Shown in pieces: positions 1 to 9,923 of a DNA stretch of 64,000 nucleotides. The stretch comes from Thalassospira lucentensis (GTDB taxonomy: Bacteria; Pseudomonadota; Alphaproteobacteria; Rhodospirillales; Thalassospiraceae). The notes under the pieces were generated by a model. The model was given only the letters and a program-made list of their open reading frames with translations, was not told the origin of the DNA and searched no databases. Made by a program: the position numbers and the translations under genes. The first letter of the stretch is position 1; each line of letters opens with the position of its first letter. The stretch covers positions 3,321,001-3,385,000 of the forward strand of contig NZ_CP136684.1 of assembly GCF_032921865.1 (NCBI RefSeq), in the 5' to 3' direction.

Positions 1-566
1 CGCGGCAATGCTTTTGCGAGACCGGGTTTGACAAGACATCGACCCGGATGATTGCCGAGCGGGCCGGTGTGGCCGAGGGCACGATTTTCAGCCATTTCGA
101 GACCAAGGAGCAATTGCTGATCAGCTGTGTGGGCGAGCAGATGGCGGCAACGATTGCGCAGGCGCTTCATACCATGGACCCGGAATGGTGTTTTGTGGAC
201 AAGCTGATGCATATCGCAGCGCACCGCTTTGCCCAGATCGCGCTAAGACCCGGCATGTGGCAGGTTCTTTTGCAGCAGATGGTGTTTTCCCCGCGCAAGG
301 GGGCGGTGCATGATCTGATGCGCAATAGCGGGTTGATTGCCGCGATCCGCGCCCTTGTCGAGGACGCGCAGCTTGACGGCGAAATCAATCCGAACCTTGA
401 TCCCGACCAGATTTACAAAACCATGATGGCGCTGTTCCTGTTCACCGTGCACGAGCATGTCAGCGCGCAGAATTTCGATTGCGAGGATATGTGCGCAACC
501 CTTCGCGAGATGCTTGAGGTCCAGGTGCGCGGCATCTGGATGCGTCGGCCGGAACTTGCGGCGTAA
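1..566 (+). CDS. TetR/AcrR family transcriptional regulator (5' end outside the window)
   Basis: DNA-binding repressor of the TetR type. The reading frame is open from base 3, so the gene begins before the window. The first internal ATG (base 48) lies inside the helix-turn-helix, and the codons before it still read GFDKTSTR, the typical residues before the recognition helix AGVAEGTIFSHFETKEQLL. About 15-20 N-terminal residues are therefore missing. The rest is an all-helical ligand/dimer domain of about 145 residues with no recognisable ligand signature. The next gene is convergent, so its target is probably to the left and not visible. Family confident; regulated genes unknown. Confidence 0.9.
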   Translation, partial: RQCFCETGFDKTSTRMIAERAGVAEGTIFSHFETKEQLLISCVGEQMAATIAQALHTMDPEWCFVDKLMHIAAHRFAQIALRPGMWQVLLQQMVFSPRKGAVHDLMRNSGLIAAIRALVEDAQLDGEINPNLDPDQIYKTMMALFLFTVHEHVSAQNFDCEDMCATLREMLEVQVRGIWMRRPELAA

Positions 567-581
567 GGCGGCAAGCCGGGC

Positions 582-1004
582 TTATTCCCCGATCAGATGC
601 AGGGTGATCTGGCGGCGGTGCGGGGCGTGACGGTGTTCAAACAGATAGATGCCCTGCCACGTACCCAGAACCGCCCGACCGTTTGTGACCGGGATGGTGA
701 GTGATACATCTGTCAGCGCAGCCCGGATGTGGGCGGGCATGTCGTCCGGGCCTTCGGCGGTGTGGCGATAGAGGCTGGGGTTTTCTTCGACCAGTCTTGC
801 AAAGAAGGTTTCAAGATCCAGAACCACATCGGGATCGGCGTTTTCCTGTATCGTCAGGCTGGCGGATGTATGGCGGCAATAGATTGTCACCTGACCGGTT
901 TTGATGCCGGTTTGAAGGGTCCATGACTGGACCTGATCGGTGATTTCAACAAGGCCCTGTCCGGTGGTGCTGATTTCAAGCGTGGTCTGATCTTGCGTAA
1001 GCAT
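582..1004 (-). CDS. YjbQ/UPF0047 family protein (secondary thiamine-phosphate synthase type)
   Basis: A 140-residue single-domain protein of the YjbQ (UPF0047) family. Members are small trimeric beta proteins, some with weak thiamine-phosphate synthase activity in vivo; the physiological role is unsettled. Family hallmarks visible are HTSASLTIQENADPDV near residue 45, the RHTAEGPDDMPAHIRAAL segment near residue 80 with its conserved histidines, and the C-terminal GTWQGIYLFEHR segment. Length is normal for the family. The start is preceded by a GGAT-type ribosome site. It is convergent with the TetR gene and separated by about 40 bases from the dioxygenase gene upstream on the same strand, so co-transcription is possible. 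Confidence 0.9.
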   Translation of the reverse strand: MLTQDQTTLEISTTGQGLVEITDQVQSWTLQTGIKTGQVTIYCRHTSASLTIQENADPDVVLDLETFFARLVEENPSLYRHTAEGPDDMPAHIRAALTDVSLTIPVTNGRAVLGTWQGIYLFEHRHAPHRRQITLHLIGE

Positions 1005-1046
1005 GGCATCCCGCTTTGTTTCGGGCGGCCGGGATGATCGGTCTGA

Positions 1047-1892
1047 TCAGGCCGCCGCAATGGCGCTTTGGGGATCGTAAAAGCGCAGGGCCGTCATGGC
1101 AAGGTTGCCGAATTCAAAACTGTCATGCAGTGTTTCGGGCACGAAATCCTCACTCGCCGCACCGAGTGCCACATAAAACGGCATCAGGTGATCGTCTTCG
1201 GGGTGCGCCATGGCGGCATAAGGGGCCTGTGCGCGGTAATCCAGCAGGGCATCGATATCGTGGGCGGCCAGTTTGCCCAGCATCCAGCTCGTGAATTCCT
1301 GCGCCCATGGATCAATCGGGCCCTCGTTACGGTCAAGGGCGCGCAGATTATGGGTCATCGCCCCGCTGCCAACCACCAGAACACCCAGATCACGCAAACC
1401 GCGCAGCTTTTTACCCAACTCATAATGATCCGCCGGGCTGCCATGGGCCAGCATGGAGAGCTGAAACACCGGGATATCGGCCCCGGGGCGCGCAATGATC
1501 AAAGGCATCCATGCGCCGTGATCAAGGCCGCGTGCGGCATCGGTTTCTGCCCCGATCAGACCGGCGATTTCGGATGCCAGTGCGGGATCACCCGCGACAT
1601 CGTAATGCAGGTCATAAAGCGGTTTGGGGAAGCCGTAAAAATCGTGGATGGTTTCCGGGCGGGCCGCGGTCGAGATGGTCGGCGTGGCGGTCTGCCAATG
1701 GGCCGAGACGATCAGGAGGGCGCGCGCGCCGTCGAACAGATCACCAAGATCGCGGGCAAAGAAATCAAAGGCCGGGGTGCTTTGGCGCGCAACCAGCATC
1801 GGCGATCCGTGCGAGATGAAGATCGGCGCAAGATTTCCATCCGGGGCGGCAGAAACGGGGCTGGAAACGCGGTTGGCAACGGGACTGGTCAT
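1047..1892 (-). CDS. LigB-type extradiol dioxygenase, 4,5-DOPA dioxygenase (DODA/YgiD) subfamily
   Basis: Non-haem iron extradiol ring-cleavage dioxygenase of the class III LigB superfamily, DODA subgroup (281 residues). Conserved iron-ligand regions are FISHGSPML near residue 25, VSAHWQT near residue 62 and the GSGAMTHNL block near residue 165. The family opens catechol-type rings; the bacterial substrate is usually unknown. An ATG at 1910 also opens the frame, but the one at 1892 has GAGGT at good spacing, so 1892 is preferred. No aromatic-catabolism neighbours are present, so the substrate cannot be inferred. Confidence 0.88.
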   Translation of the reverse strand: MTSPVANRVSSPVSAAPDGNLAPIFISHGSPMLVARQSTPAFDFFARDLGDLFDGARALLIVSAHWQTATPTISTAARPETIHDFYGFPKPLYDLHYDVAGDPALASEIAGLIGAETDAARGLDHGAWMPLIIARPGADIPVFQLSMLAHGSPADHYELGKKLRGLRDLGVLVVGSGAMTHNLRALDRNEGPIDPWAQEFTSWMLGKLAAHDIDALLDYRAQAPYAAMAHPEDDHLMPFYVALGAASEDFVPETLHDSFEFGNLAMTALRFYDPQSAIAAA

Positions 1893-2041
1893 GGTGGGGC
1901 ACCTCGACATTCACAAAACATGAATTGCGAATATGTGCCTGTTTGGGCCACCTGACCAGTCACCGTTCGTCAACAGTGTGTTGCCATTGTCTGCGAAAGG
2001 GCGGTTTGGGGAAACAATGGCAACACCCGGATCAGGAAGGA

Positions 2042-2254
2042 TTAGCGGGCCTTGGCGCCGAACATCATCATGACAAAGCCACCAATGGCAGCCGCAGCAC
2101 CACCAATCAGATACCAGACGGTTTCGTCGGTATAGCGGCCAAGGAAGGTTTCGGACAACTGATCGGCCGCACTTTCAGACGCGTTAAAGCCAACAACCAA
2201 AAGCGCGATGCCGATGATACAGATGACGATTCCTGCGATACGACTGATAGGCAT
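2042..2254 (-). CDS. Small DUF3185-like two-helix membrane protein
   Basis: A 70-residue membrane protein with two hydrophobic helices: residues 5-23 and residues 46-65. A short acidic loop (ASESAADQLSETF) lies between them. This pattern matches the small DUF3185 family of uncharacterised inner-membrane proteins. The frame is open much further upstream (to 2587), but that extension overlaps the neighbouring hydrolase gene. The ATG at 2254 has a clear AGGAG upstream, so the short form is taken as the real gene. Function unknown. Confidence 0.75.
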   Translation of the reverse strand: MPISRIAGIVICIIGIALLVVGFNASESAADQLSETFLGRYTDETVWYLIGGAAAAIGGFVMMMFGAKAR

Positions 2255-2378
2255 GGGGGCTCCTGTTATTCTTGTTTGCGTTTGCTCGTGTCCCGAAAGC
2301 GGGACGTCTGTAACAGAGATCACAACGCGGCTTTGGCGAAGTTGTTCCAAAACATGAATAATTAAAGTCAGGAAATGA

Positions 2379-2969
2379 TCAGGCGCCTGAATTTGGCAGT
2401 CGGGCCATGATATCGGCACTGGTCGAAAGCGTGCAATATTCCGATCCCAGAACCGCGGCAAACAGGTCAAACACGGTTTGCGCATCGTGACGGATACCCT
2501 TGGCGTCGGTGACGTCAATCGCGGTGGTGGCATCAAGCGGCAGGATGACGTCAAACCCCAGACAATGGGCGACCCGGATTGAGGCATCCATCGAATTGTG
2601 GATGACGACGCCGGTAAAGATCAGACGCGTAATGCCATGATCGTGCAGGTATTTTTCAAGATCGGTGGCGATGAAGGCGCAATTGACGTTTTTGGCAATG
2701 ACCGGTTCGCCCGGCAGCGGGGCGACTTCGGGTTTGATCGCATTGCCCGGACCATCGGTGTGATAGGTCGAGGCGGGATCGGGTTCGTCATGGCGGATAT
2801 GGATCACCGGAAGGCCTGCCGCCCGAAAACCCGCCAGCAGATCGACGATTTTATCGACATAGCCGGGATTGTTTTTTGACGCCCATTTCGGATCGTCGAT
2901 GGCCTTTTGCACATCAAGGACGATGAGGGCGGTATTGGCAGTGATCGGTGGCGTGATGGCGGCGGACAC
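2379..2969 (-). CDS. Isochorismatase-like hydrolase lacking the catalytic cysteine
   Basis: Isochorismatase-superfamily hydrolase (196 residues with the start chosen here). The catalytic aspartate is in LIVLDVQKA (D19) and the lysine in IAKNVNCAF (K93). The nucleophile position, normally Cys in a GVxTxxCV motif, reads TGVVIHNSMDAS, so Ser126 replaces Cys. Cysteine-dependent nicotinamidase or carbamoylase activity is therefore unlikely by the usual mechanism; true isochorismatases (EntB type) also lack this Cys. The frame opens at a GTG at 3011, but that codon has no ribosome site. The GTG at 2969 has GGAG six bases upstream and is preferred. Substrate unknown. Confidence 0.82.
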   Translation of the reverse strand: MSAAITPPITANTALIVLDVQKAIDDPKWASKNNPGYVDKIVDLLAGFRAAGLPVIHIRHDEPDPASTYHTDGPGNAIKPEVAPLPGEPVIAKNVNCAFIATDLEKYLHDHGITRLIFTGVVIHNSMDASIRVAHCLGFDVILPLDATTAIDVTDAKGIRHDAQTVFDLFAAVLGSEYCTLSTSADIMARLPNSGA

Positions 2970-3035
2970 GGGATACTCCGTTAATCGGGGCGATAACTGA
3001 TTTATCGGCACAGATTAGGGGGAAGCCCAAGGAAT

Positions 3036-3953
3036 TCAAAGATTGGATTGCGTTCGTGCCAGTATTTCCCAGCGCAGCAGGCGGGCGGCGGGGCCCATTG
3101 TCTGATCGGTGCGATGGAGGAGATAGCAGTGCAGCAGCGTTTCGCCGTCCTTTCCGAAGGAGGCGGCGGGCACGCGGATCAGGCGGCCGTCTTCGAGGTC
3201 CTGCGATATGCGCCAGAACGGCATGCGGCCCCAGCCAAGCCCGGACAGAATAAGGCTGTGTTTGACATCCAGACTGCCGACACGCCAGGTGCCGGGCGAT
3301 AAAACGCCGATATCGGTTCCGTCGGAAAGCGGGGTCGGATCTTCGATGACGATTTGCAGATGTTCGGCCAGGGCGGTTTTGGGCAAAAGGGTGTCGCCCC
3401 GAATGGCCTGCGCCAGGGGATTTGTTGTGGCAACCACGGCAATCATTGCGGTTGTGCCGACGGCCTCTGCCTCGATATGCGGGTTGCGGAATTCCTCGCC
3501 GACGGTAATGGCGAGATCGCATTTCTTCTGATCAAGGGCAGAAACCGGACCGCCAAGCGGCAGGACCGAGAGATTGACCGAAACGGTGGGAAAGGCATTT
3601 CGCATCGCCAGAAGGGCCGCACCGATTTCGGGCAGGGGAAACAGCGTATCCACCACGATGCGCAGTTCGAGTTCCACACCCTGTTCCATGCCGCGTGCGC
3701 GGGCGCGCAGCGCATCGGTTTTCAGAAGAACCGCACGGGCATCGGCAAGCAGGGTCTGGCCTTCGACGGTCAGGGTGGGGCGGTGCCCGGATCGGTCAAA
3801 AAGACAAATCCCCAGTTCGGTTTCAAGATTGCCGATGGCGTGGCTGATTGCTGATTGTACGCGGCCAAGCCGCTTTGCCGCAGCCCGGAAGCTTCCGGTT
3901 TCGGCAACAGCGATCAAAACGCGCATCTGATCAAGGGTCAATCCATCCAGCAT
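3036..3953 (-). CDS. LysR family transcriptional regulator
   Basis: LysR-type regulator (about 305 residues). The N-terminal winged helix-turn-helix covers LTLDQMRVLIAVAETGSFRAAAKRLGRVQSAISHAI in outline, followed by the linker helix and a periplasmic-binding-protein-like effector domain. The frame is open to a GTG at 3992. The ATG at 3953 is preferred because LysR proteins normally begin a few residues before this motif, and because the later start leaves an inverted repeat (AGAAC-N9-GTTCT, 3966-3984) outside the coding region. The gene is divergent from wrbA at 4058, and LysR proteins commonly control the divergent neighbour, so wrbA and the MFS gene are the likely targets. Confidence 0.9.
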   Translation of the reverse strand: MLDGLTLDQMRVLIAVAETGSFRAAAKRLGRVQSAISHAIGNLETELGICLFDRSGHRPTLTVEGQTLLADARAVLLKTDALRARARGMEQGVELELRIVVDTLFPLPEIGAALLAMRNAFPTVSVNLSVLPLGGPVSALDQKKCDLAITVGEEFRNPHIEAEAVGTTAMIAVVATTNPLAQAIRGDTLLPKTALAEHLQIVIEDPTPLSDGTDIGVLSPGTWRVGSLDVKHSLILSGLGWGRMPFWRISQDLEDGRLIRVPAASFGKDGETLLHCYLLHRTDQTMGPAARLLRWEILARTQSNL

Positions 3954-3965
3954 GATCGATATTTT

Positions 3966-3984
3966 AGAACATTTTGATCGTTCT
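3966..3984. promoter_or_regulatory. Inverted repeat AGAAC-N9-GTTCT, candidate LysR operator
   Basis: A perfect 5-base inverted repeat with a 9-base AT-rich spacer sits between the divergent lysR and wrbA genes, 13 bases upstream of the preferred lysR start. LysR-type sites are usually interrupted dyads in exactly this position. That it binds this regulator is inference. Confidence 0.45.
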
Positions 3985-4057
3985 TTTGCCACTTATTTCG
4001 AACGGATGGCTGTGCGATGCAGGGAACCCTGTCGCAACAATTTGAAAGAGACCGGTC

Positions 4058-4693
4058 ATGACAAGGGTTCTGGTGCTTTATTATTCGTCCTATGGCCATA
4101 TGGAAATCATGGCCAATGCGGTTGCCGAGGGCGCGCGCAAAACCGGGGCGATTGTGGATATCAAACGCGTGCCCGAAATCGTGCCGGATGCCGTGGCGGA
4201 AAGTGCCGGATACAAGCTGGATCAGGCAGCGCCAGTCGCGACGGTTTCCGATCTGGCCGATTATGACGCGATCATTTTTGGCACGCCAACCCGGTTTGGC
4301 AATATGGCAAGCCAGATGAAAAACTTCCTTGATCAGGCGGGCGGGATCTGGGCGCAGGACAAGCTTGTCGGCAAGGTTGGCAGTGTCTTTACATCGACCG
4401 GCAGCCAGCATGGCGGGCAGGAAACAACGATTTTATCGACCCATATCCCGTTATTGCATTTCGGCATGGTGATTGTCGGACTGCCTTATACCTTCAAGGG
4501 GCAGGGGCGGATGGACGAAGTTACCGGCTGTTCGCCATACGGGGCATCGACCATTGCCGATGACGGACAGGGCGGCGATCGGAGCCCGTCGGAAAACGAG
4601 CTGGACGGCGCCCGGTTCCAGGGGGAGCATGTGGCCCGAACCGCAATTGCGCTTTCCGAAGGGCGGCATCTGCTTAAAGCCCGAAGCGCATGA
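4058..4693 (+). CDS. wrbA: WrbA-type NAD(P)H:quinone oxidoreductase
   Basis: Flavodoxin-fold FMN protein that reduces quinones by two electrons with NAD(P)H, protecting against semiquinone stress. WrbA features visible are the phosphate-binding start [12 protein letters not shown] (residues 4-15), GTPTRFGNM near residue 77 with the following MKNFLDQ helix, and the [12 protein letters not shown] block near residue 111. The 211-residue length is slightly above the usual 198-200. A GAAAGAG ribosome site precedes the ATG. It is divergent from a LysR gene and overlaps the downstream MFS gene by four bases (ATGA), which suggests translational coupling. Confidence 0.95.
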   Translation: MTRVLVLYYSSYGHMEIMANAVAEGARKTGAIVDIKRVPEIVPDAVAESAGYKLDQAAPVATVSDLADYDAIIFGTPTRFGNMASQMKNFLDQAGGIWAQDKLVGKVGSVFTSTGSQHGGQETTILSTHIPLLHFGMVIVGLPYTFKGQGRMDEVTGCSPYGASTIADDGQGGDRSPSENELDGARFQGEHVARTAIALSEGRHLLKARSA

Positions 4694-5898
4694 TGAACAT
4701 GATCGGTGACCGGCAGCGAACGGTGGCAATTGACCGTTTCGTTGTGCCGGTGATTGTCGGTGCGGGCATCGTATCGGCATTCCAGGTCGGCAAGGTGCCG
4801 GTTGTCATGACGGCCTTGCAGGATGACCTTGGCGTCGGGTTGGCAAGTGCGTCCTGGCTGTTATCGGCCTTTGCGCTTGTCGGCGCGCTGGCGGCGGCAC
4901 CGCTTGGCCTGCTGGTGGGGCGGTTTGGCGCAAAGGGCATGGCGTTGTCGGGGCTTTTGATGCAGGCGGTCGGATCGGCGATTGGCGGGGTGAGCCCTGT
5001 TTTCGATATCATCCTTGCATCAAGGGTGCTTGAGGGTATCGGTTTTCTGTTGCTGATTGTTGCCGCCCCGACATTGATCACAGCGGCCACGCGCCATGGC
5101 GGGCGCGAAAAAGCCATGGCGCTTTGGGCGACTTTCATGCCGGTTGGCATCTGTCTTGTCATGCTGGCTGCCCCGGTCTTGGGGCTGACCGGGTGGCGCG
5201 GATTGTGGCTTGGCAATGCGGTGCTTCTGGCGGGATATGCCGTTTTGTTGCGCGGATATATGCGCGCCATTCCCGATGCGGATTTGAGGGATGATTTTGA
5301 TCATCGTGCGATTGGCGATGACCTTGGCTGGGCATTGCGGTCGGGCGCGCCGTGGATATTGGGCGGCATCTTTGCCGCCTATACGGCGTGTTATTTTGCC
5401 GTGTTCGGATTTTTGCCGATGCTTTTGTCCAAAGGCATGCAGATCGGGCCGGAACTTTCGGGTGTTCTGGGCGCGGTGATTGTGTTGGCCGGGGCGGCGG
5501 GGAACATCGTTTGTGGTGTGATGCTGGCGCGGGGATATCAGGCGCAGCGTATCCTGATGACGGCATTTGCGGTCATGACGGTTTGCAGTGCCGGTATTCT
5601 GATCGACGGGATTTCGGTTCTGGTGCCGTTTCCCGCCGCCTTGATCTTTTCATTCGTCGGCGGGTTCATCCCGGTTGTGGTTTTTGATGCCGCCGGGCGA
5701 TCCGCACCGCGAAGCGCGCTTGTCGCGGTGACCATCGGCTTTGCCATGCAGGGCAATAATATCGGACTGATGGTCGGCCCGGCGATTGCGGGATCCATGG
5801 CCGAGCAGTTTGGCTGGGGCAGTATCGGCATTCTGATTGCCGGGATTGCCTGTGTTGCGGTTTTGCTGGGGCGCAGTCTTTTGGGACGGATGCGGTAG
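4690..5898 (+). CDS. MFS transporter
   Basis: Major facilitator superfamily transporter (402 residues) with about twelve hydrophobic segments along the full length. The inter-helix motif [16 protein letters not shown] near residue 75 is the MFS motif-A region. The order of helices and the short termini are typical of drug or metabolite exporters (DHA1-like), but no substrate signature is seen. The ATG overlaps the wrbA stop codon, so the pair is translated as a unit and probably shares the LysR control of wrbA. Quinone or aromatic export is a possible theme, by context only. Confidence 0.88.
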   Translation: MMNMIGDRQRTVAIDRFVVPVIVGAGIVSAFQVGKVPVVMTALQDDLGVGLASASWLLSAFALVGALAAAPLGLLVGRFGAKGMALSGLLMQAVGSAIGGVSPVFDIILASRVLEGIGFLLLIVAAPTLITAATRHGGREKAMALWATFMPVGICLVMLAAPVLGLTGWRGLWLGNAVLLAGYAVLLRGYMRAIPDADLRDDFDHRAIGDDLGWALRSGAPWILGGIFAAYTACYFAVFGFLPMLLSKGMQIGPELSGVLGAVIVLAGAAGNIVCGVMLARGYQAQRILMTAFAVMTVCSAGILIDGISVLVPFPAALIFSFVGGFIPVVVFDAAGRSAPRSALVAVTIGFAMQGNNIGLMVGPAIAGSMAEQFGWGSIGILIAGIACVAVLLGRSLLGRMR

Positions 5899-5921
5899 GT
5901 TCCCAACAAACGGGAAAAACA

Positions 5922-5953
5922 AAACCGGCCGGGAAATTAATCCCGGCCGGTTT
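5922..5953. terminator. Bidirectional hairpin terminator between the MFS gene and nrdJ
   Basis: Perfect 13-base stem (AAACCGGCCGGGA / TCCCGGCCGGTTT) around an AATTAA loop, lying between convergent genes. An A-rich run precedes it, giving a U-tract for the minus-strand transcript. Confidence 0.85.
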
Positions 5954-5989
5954 ACTGATCAGATCAGGTTTGCGGTGGTGCCGGGGCTC

Positions 5990-8900
5990 TTACGAGCAGC
6001 CGGTGGTGCTGCCGCAAGAGTTGCATTTCAGGCAGGTGCCGTTGCGCACAAGGGTGAAGTTGCCGCATTCAGGGCAACCGTCGCCTTCGTAGCCTTTCAT
6101 GCGGGCTTCGCGGATGCGGTCGAGTTTGGCATCCGTTGCCGACATGACTTCTTCGCTGGCGTTCAGGATCGCGGTTTCGCTGCTGGTCGGGGCAGCGGTG
6201 GTTGCGATGCTGGCGGTTTCGGCCTGATGGCTGTGGCCATGATCATGCGAGTGGGCATGATCGGTGCCGGTTGCCTTCATGATCACGCGTTCTTCGACCG
6301 GCGCACCGCCATCGACAACGTAGAGGTTGCGACGGACGAAGCCGCTGGATGCGACCTTGCGGATGGTTTCGATCGCGCGGTCTTCGGCCTTGGCTTCCTC
6401 GCCAAGGTCGCCTTCGGCCACACCCTTGCCAACGGCGTCCGGCAGAACGTCGGACGGCTGGACATGGGCGAGGTCGTTACGACCCAGATAGGAAATGGCC
6501 AGTTCGCGGAACATGTAATCAAGGATCGAGGTTGCCATTTTGATGGCGTCGTTCCCGGAAACCATGCCCGACGGCTCGAAGCGGGTGAAGGTGAAGGCTT
6601 CGACATATTCTTCAAGCGGCACGCCATACTGAAGGCCGATGGAAACCGCGATGGCGAAGTTGTTCATCAGCGAGCGGAAAGCAGCGCCTTCCTTGTGCAT
6701 GTCGATGAAGATTTCGCCAAGTTTGCCGTCTTCGTATTCGCCAGTACGCAGATAGACCTTGTGTCCGCCGACGGTGGCCTTCTGGGTGTAACCCTTGCGG
6801 CGTGACGGCAGGGAACGACGGTCGCCACGAATGACGCGTTCGATGATTTTTTCGACGATCTGTTCGGAAACAGCGGCCGCCTTGGTTGCGGTCGGCTGAT
6901 CGGCGTAATCGTCTTCTTCGACGAGGGCTGCGTTCAGCGGCTGGCTGAGTTTCGAGCCATCACGATAGAGCGCGTTTGCCTTGAGGCAGAGACGCCAGGA
7001 CAGCATATAGGCGTCCTTGCAATCCTGGATCGAGGCATTGTTCGGCATGTTGATGGTTTTCGAAATCGCACCCGAGATGAACGGCTGTGCCGCGGCCATC
7101 ATGCGGATGTGGCTTTCAGCCGACAGGTAACGTTTGCCGATACGGCCACACGGGTTGGCGCAATCAAATACCGGAAGGTCTTCGTCACGCAGGTGCGGAG
7201 CCTGTTCCAGCGTCATCGCGCCGCAAACATAGGTGTTTGCCAGTTCTATCTGCTTTTTGTCGAAGCCAAGGGCGGCCAGCATGTCAAAGTCCATGCTGTT
7301 GAGCGCCTTGGCATCAAGGCCAAGCTGCTTGACGCAGTATTCTTCGCCAAAGGTGTATTTGTTGAAGACGAATTTGATGTCGAATGCGTTGGCAAGCGCG
7401 CCTTCGATTTTCGAAATCGCGTCATCATCAAAGCCCTTGGCCTTGAGATCGTCATGGGTGATGGAGGGCGAACCCACCAGGGTGCCATGACCGACCGCGT
7501 ATTTTTCAATGTCGCGAATCTGGCGTTCGGTATAGCCGAGCGTTGCCAGTGCGACCGGAACGGTGCGGTTGATGATTTTGAAGTAACCGCCGCCGGCAAG
7601 CTTTTTGAACTTCACAAGGGCGAAGTCCGGCTCGATCCCGGTGGTGTCGCAATCCATGACCAGACCAATGGTGCCGGTCGGCGCGATAACGGTGGTCTGT
7701 GCGTTGCGGTAACCGTGCTTTTCGCCCAGTTCCAGTGCCTTGTCCCATGCGGCGCGGGCGGCAACCGGAAGTTCGGCATAGGGAGAATTGGCGGCAACCA
7801 GCGGCACCGGATTGATCGAAAGACCTTCGTAGCCTTCCTGTTCGCCATGTGCGGCACGACGATGGTTGCGCATGACACGCAGCATTTCCTTGGCGTTATC
7901 GGCATAGCCCGGGAAGGCACCGAGTTCGGACGCCATTTCGGCCGAGGTCGCATAGGAAACGCCACACATGATTGCGGTGAGCGACGCGCCAATCGCACGG
8001 CCTTCGTCGCTGTCATAGGGGATGCCCATGCTCATGAGCAGGCCGCCAATGTTGGCATAGCCAAGGCCGAGCGTGCGGTAACGATAGGACAGTTCGGCAA
8101 TACGATCCGACGGGAACTGTGCCATCAGAACCGAGATTTCCAGAACGACGGTCCAGAGACGCACGGCATGTTCATATGCCGCGACATCAACGCCACCATC
8201 ATCCGAACGGAAGTTCATCAGGTTCAGTGACGCCAGGTTACAGGCCGTATCGTCAAGGAACATATATTCCGAGCACGGGTTGGACGCATTGATGCGACCC
8301 GAATTCGGGCAGGTGTGCCATTCGTTGATCGTGGTGTCATACTGGATGCCCGGATCGGCACAGGCCCATGCGGCTTCGCCGACCTTGTCCCACAATTCGC
8401 GGGCGGCAAGGGTTTTGGAAACCTTGCCATCGGTACGGCGGATCAGTTCCCAGTCACCGTTATCAAGAACAGCCTGAAGGAAGTCGTTCGAGACGCGAAC
8501 CGAGTTGTTCGAGTTCTGACCCGAAACGGTCAGGTATGCCTCGGAGTCCCAATCGGTGTCATAGGTCTTGAAGCTGATTTCGGTGAAGCCCTGACGGGCG
8601 AATTCGATGATCTTGTTGATATAGCTATCGGGGATCATCACCGCACGGGCGGCCAGCACGGCTTCTTTGAGCTGCGGGTTGGCGCGCGGCAGGAAGCGAT
8701 CCTCGGAATTGGCGGCACCGTCCCAGTTGGTGCAGGCCGCGAGAACCTCGGTCAGGTGCTTTTCGGCCAGTTTCGAACCGGCGACGAGGGCCGCGACCTT
8801 CTGTTCTTCGATGACTTTCCAGTCGATATAGTTTTCGATGTCCGGGTGGTTGATATCGACCACGACCATTTTGGCCGCACGGCGCGTGGTGCCGCCCGAT

Positions 8901-9706
8901 TTGATCGCGCCCGCAGCGCGGTCACCGATTTTAAGGAAGCTCATGAGGCCGGAAGAACGGCCGCCACCCGAAAGCGTTTCGCCTTCGCCGCGCACATTCG
9001 AGAAGTTCGAACCGGTGCCCGAACCGAATTTGAACAGGCGTGCTTCACGGGTCCAGAGATCCATGATGCCGCCCTCGTTCACGAGGTCATCGGAAACCGA
9101 CTGGATGAAGCAGGCATGGGGCTGCGGATGTTCGTACGCACTGGCCGATTTGGTCAGTTCGCCGGTTTTGAAATCAACATAGGAGTGACCCTGCGCCGGG
9201 CCATCAATGCCGTAGGCCCAATGCAGACCGGTATTGAACCATTGCGGCGAGTTCGGCGCACCCATCTGGTGGGAAAGCTGATAACGCATTTCATCGAAGA
9301 AAGCCTGGGCATCGGATTCGGCATCGAAATAGCCGCCTTTCCAGCCCCAATAGGTCCAGGTGCCAGCCAGACGGTCAAAGACCTGGGTGGCACTGGTTTC
9401 GCTGGTGTAGCGGCCTTCTTTCGGCATTTTTTCGAGCTTGGACTTGTCAGGTGCCTGACGCCAGAGCCAGGACGGAACGTCCTTTTCCTTGACCGGTTTC
9501 AGCGCAACCGGAACACCCGCCTTTCGGAAGTATTTCTGCGCAAGGACGTCACTTGCCACCTGCGACCAGGAGGACGGGACGTCGATATCTTTCATTTCAA
9601 AAACAACCGAGCCGTCGGGGTTTTTGATAACGCAGGACGACTTACGAAAATCGATGTCGGCGTATGGGCTGACACCTTCCTGGGTGAACTTTCTGCTGAT
9701 CCGCAT
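5990..9706 (-). CDS. nrdJ: Vitamin B12-dependent (class II) ribonucleotide reductase
   Basis: Adenosylcobalamin-dependent reductase that makes deoxyribonucleotides with or without oxygen (1238 residues from the preferred start). Visible features: the N-terminal extension; a catalytic barrel including [20 protein letters not shown] near residue 480 and the [11 protein letters not shown] loop near residue 885; and a C-terminal zinc-ribbon/redox tail with CPEC, CLKC and CGS. A histidine-rich stretch ([11 protein letters not shown]) sits about 60 residues before this tail. The frame is open 26 codons further upstream, but the ATG at 9706 has GGAG at good spacing and begins the conserved [11 protein letters not shown]. 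Regulation probably involves NrdR (see 9921-9968). Confidence 0.96.
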   Translation of the reverse strand: MRISRKFTQEGVSPYADIDFRKSSCVIKNPDGSVVFEMKDIDVPSSWSQVASDVLAQKYFRKAGVPVALKPVKEKDVPSWLWRQAPDKSKLEKMPKEGRYTSETSATQVFDRLAGTWTYWGWKGGYFDAESDAQAFFDEMRYQLSHQMGAPNSPQWFNTGLHWAYGIDGPAQGHSYVDFKTGELTKSASAYEHPQPHACFIQSVSDDLVNEGGIMDLWTREARLFKFGSGTGSNFSNVRGEGETLSGGGRSSGLMSFLKIGDRAAGAIKSGGTTRRAAKMVVVDINHPDIENYIDWKVIEEQKVAALVAGSKLAEKHLTEVLAACTNWDGAANSEDRFLPRANPQLKEAVLAARAVMIPDSYINKIIEFARQGFTEISFKTYDTDWDSEAYLTVSGQNSNNSVRVSNDFLQAVLDNGDWELIRRTDGKVSKTLAARELWDKVGEAAWACADPGIQYDTTINEWHTCPNSGRINASNPCSEYMFLDDTACNLASLNLMNFRSDDGGVDVAAYEHAVRLWTVVLEISVLMAQFPSDRIAELSYRYRTLGLGYANIGGLLMSMGIPYDSDEGRAIGASLTAIMCGVSYATSAEMASELGAFPGYADNAKEMLRVMRNHRRAAHGEQEGYEGLSINPVPLVAANSPYAELPVAARAAWDKALELGEKHGYRNAQTTVIAPTGTIGLVMDCDTTGIEPDFALVKFKKLAGGGYFKIINRTVPVALATLGYTERQIRDIEKYAVGHGTLVGSPSITHDDLKAKGFDDDAISKIEGALANAFDIKFVFNKYTFGEEYCVKQLGLDAKALNSMDFDMLAALGFDKKQIELANTYVCGAMTLEQAPHLRDEDLPVFDCANPCGRIGKRYLSAESHIRMMAAAQPFISGAISKTINMPNNASIQDCKDAYMLSWRLCLKANALYRDGSKLSQPLNAALVEEDDYADQPTATKAAAVSEQIVEKIIERVIRGDRRSLPSRRKGYTQKATVGGHKVYLRTGEYEDGKLGEIFIDMHKEGAAFRSLMNNFAIAVSIGLQYGVPLEEYVEAFTFTRFEPSGMVSGNDAIKMATSILDYMFRELAISYLGRNDLAHVQPSDVLPDAVGKGVAEGDLGEEAKAEDRAIETIRKVASSGFVRRNLYVVDGGAPVEERVIMKATGTDHAHSHDHGHSHQAETASIATTAAPTSSETAILNASEEVMSATDAKLDRIREARMKGYEGDGCPECGNFTLVRNGTCLKCNSCGSTTGCS

Positions 9707-9893
9707 GGTCTGCTCCGTTTTGGTCAGACTTGATGTCGTGCGCATAAGCACCAACACGGCCTGAACATTATATAGTTTGCTCAACGCTCATACGCTGCCC
9801 CCTGGCCTTTATAAAATGGCCATGTTTGGGCGAACGGAAATCTGTAATCTGTGGTGGTGGTCCCCCCTTGGAACCATCCGGTCCGTGGCCAAG

Positions 9894-9923
9894 ACTATAA
9901 GGCCAAAATTTCGGGGTAGTCCA
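9894..9923 (-). promoter_or_regulatory. Predicted nrdJ promoter
   Basis: On the minus strand a -35 element TGGACT (9918-9923) is followed after 18 bases by TATAGT (9894-9899), a close match to a sigma-70 promoter. Transcription would start near 9887, leaving a leader of about 180 bases. The -35 element overlaps the proximal NrdR-like box. Confidence 0.6.

Noticed and set aside
2042..2587. A 181-codon version of the small membrane protein
   Set aside because: The upstream extension overlaps the isochorismatase-like gene out of frame, and only the ATG at 2254 has a ribosome site.
5990..9706. Long plus-strand open frames opposite nrdJ (for example 7109-8230 and 8315-9733)
   Set aside because: They are antisense to a clearly recognised gene, show no family resemblance, and arise from its high-GC codon pattern.
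9707..9893. Cobalamin riboswitch in the nrdJ leader
   Set aside because: Expected by analogy with B12-related genes, but no B12-box or the required set of helices could be found by eye.
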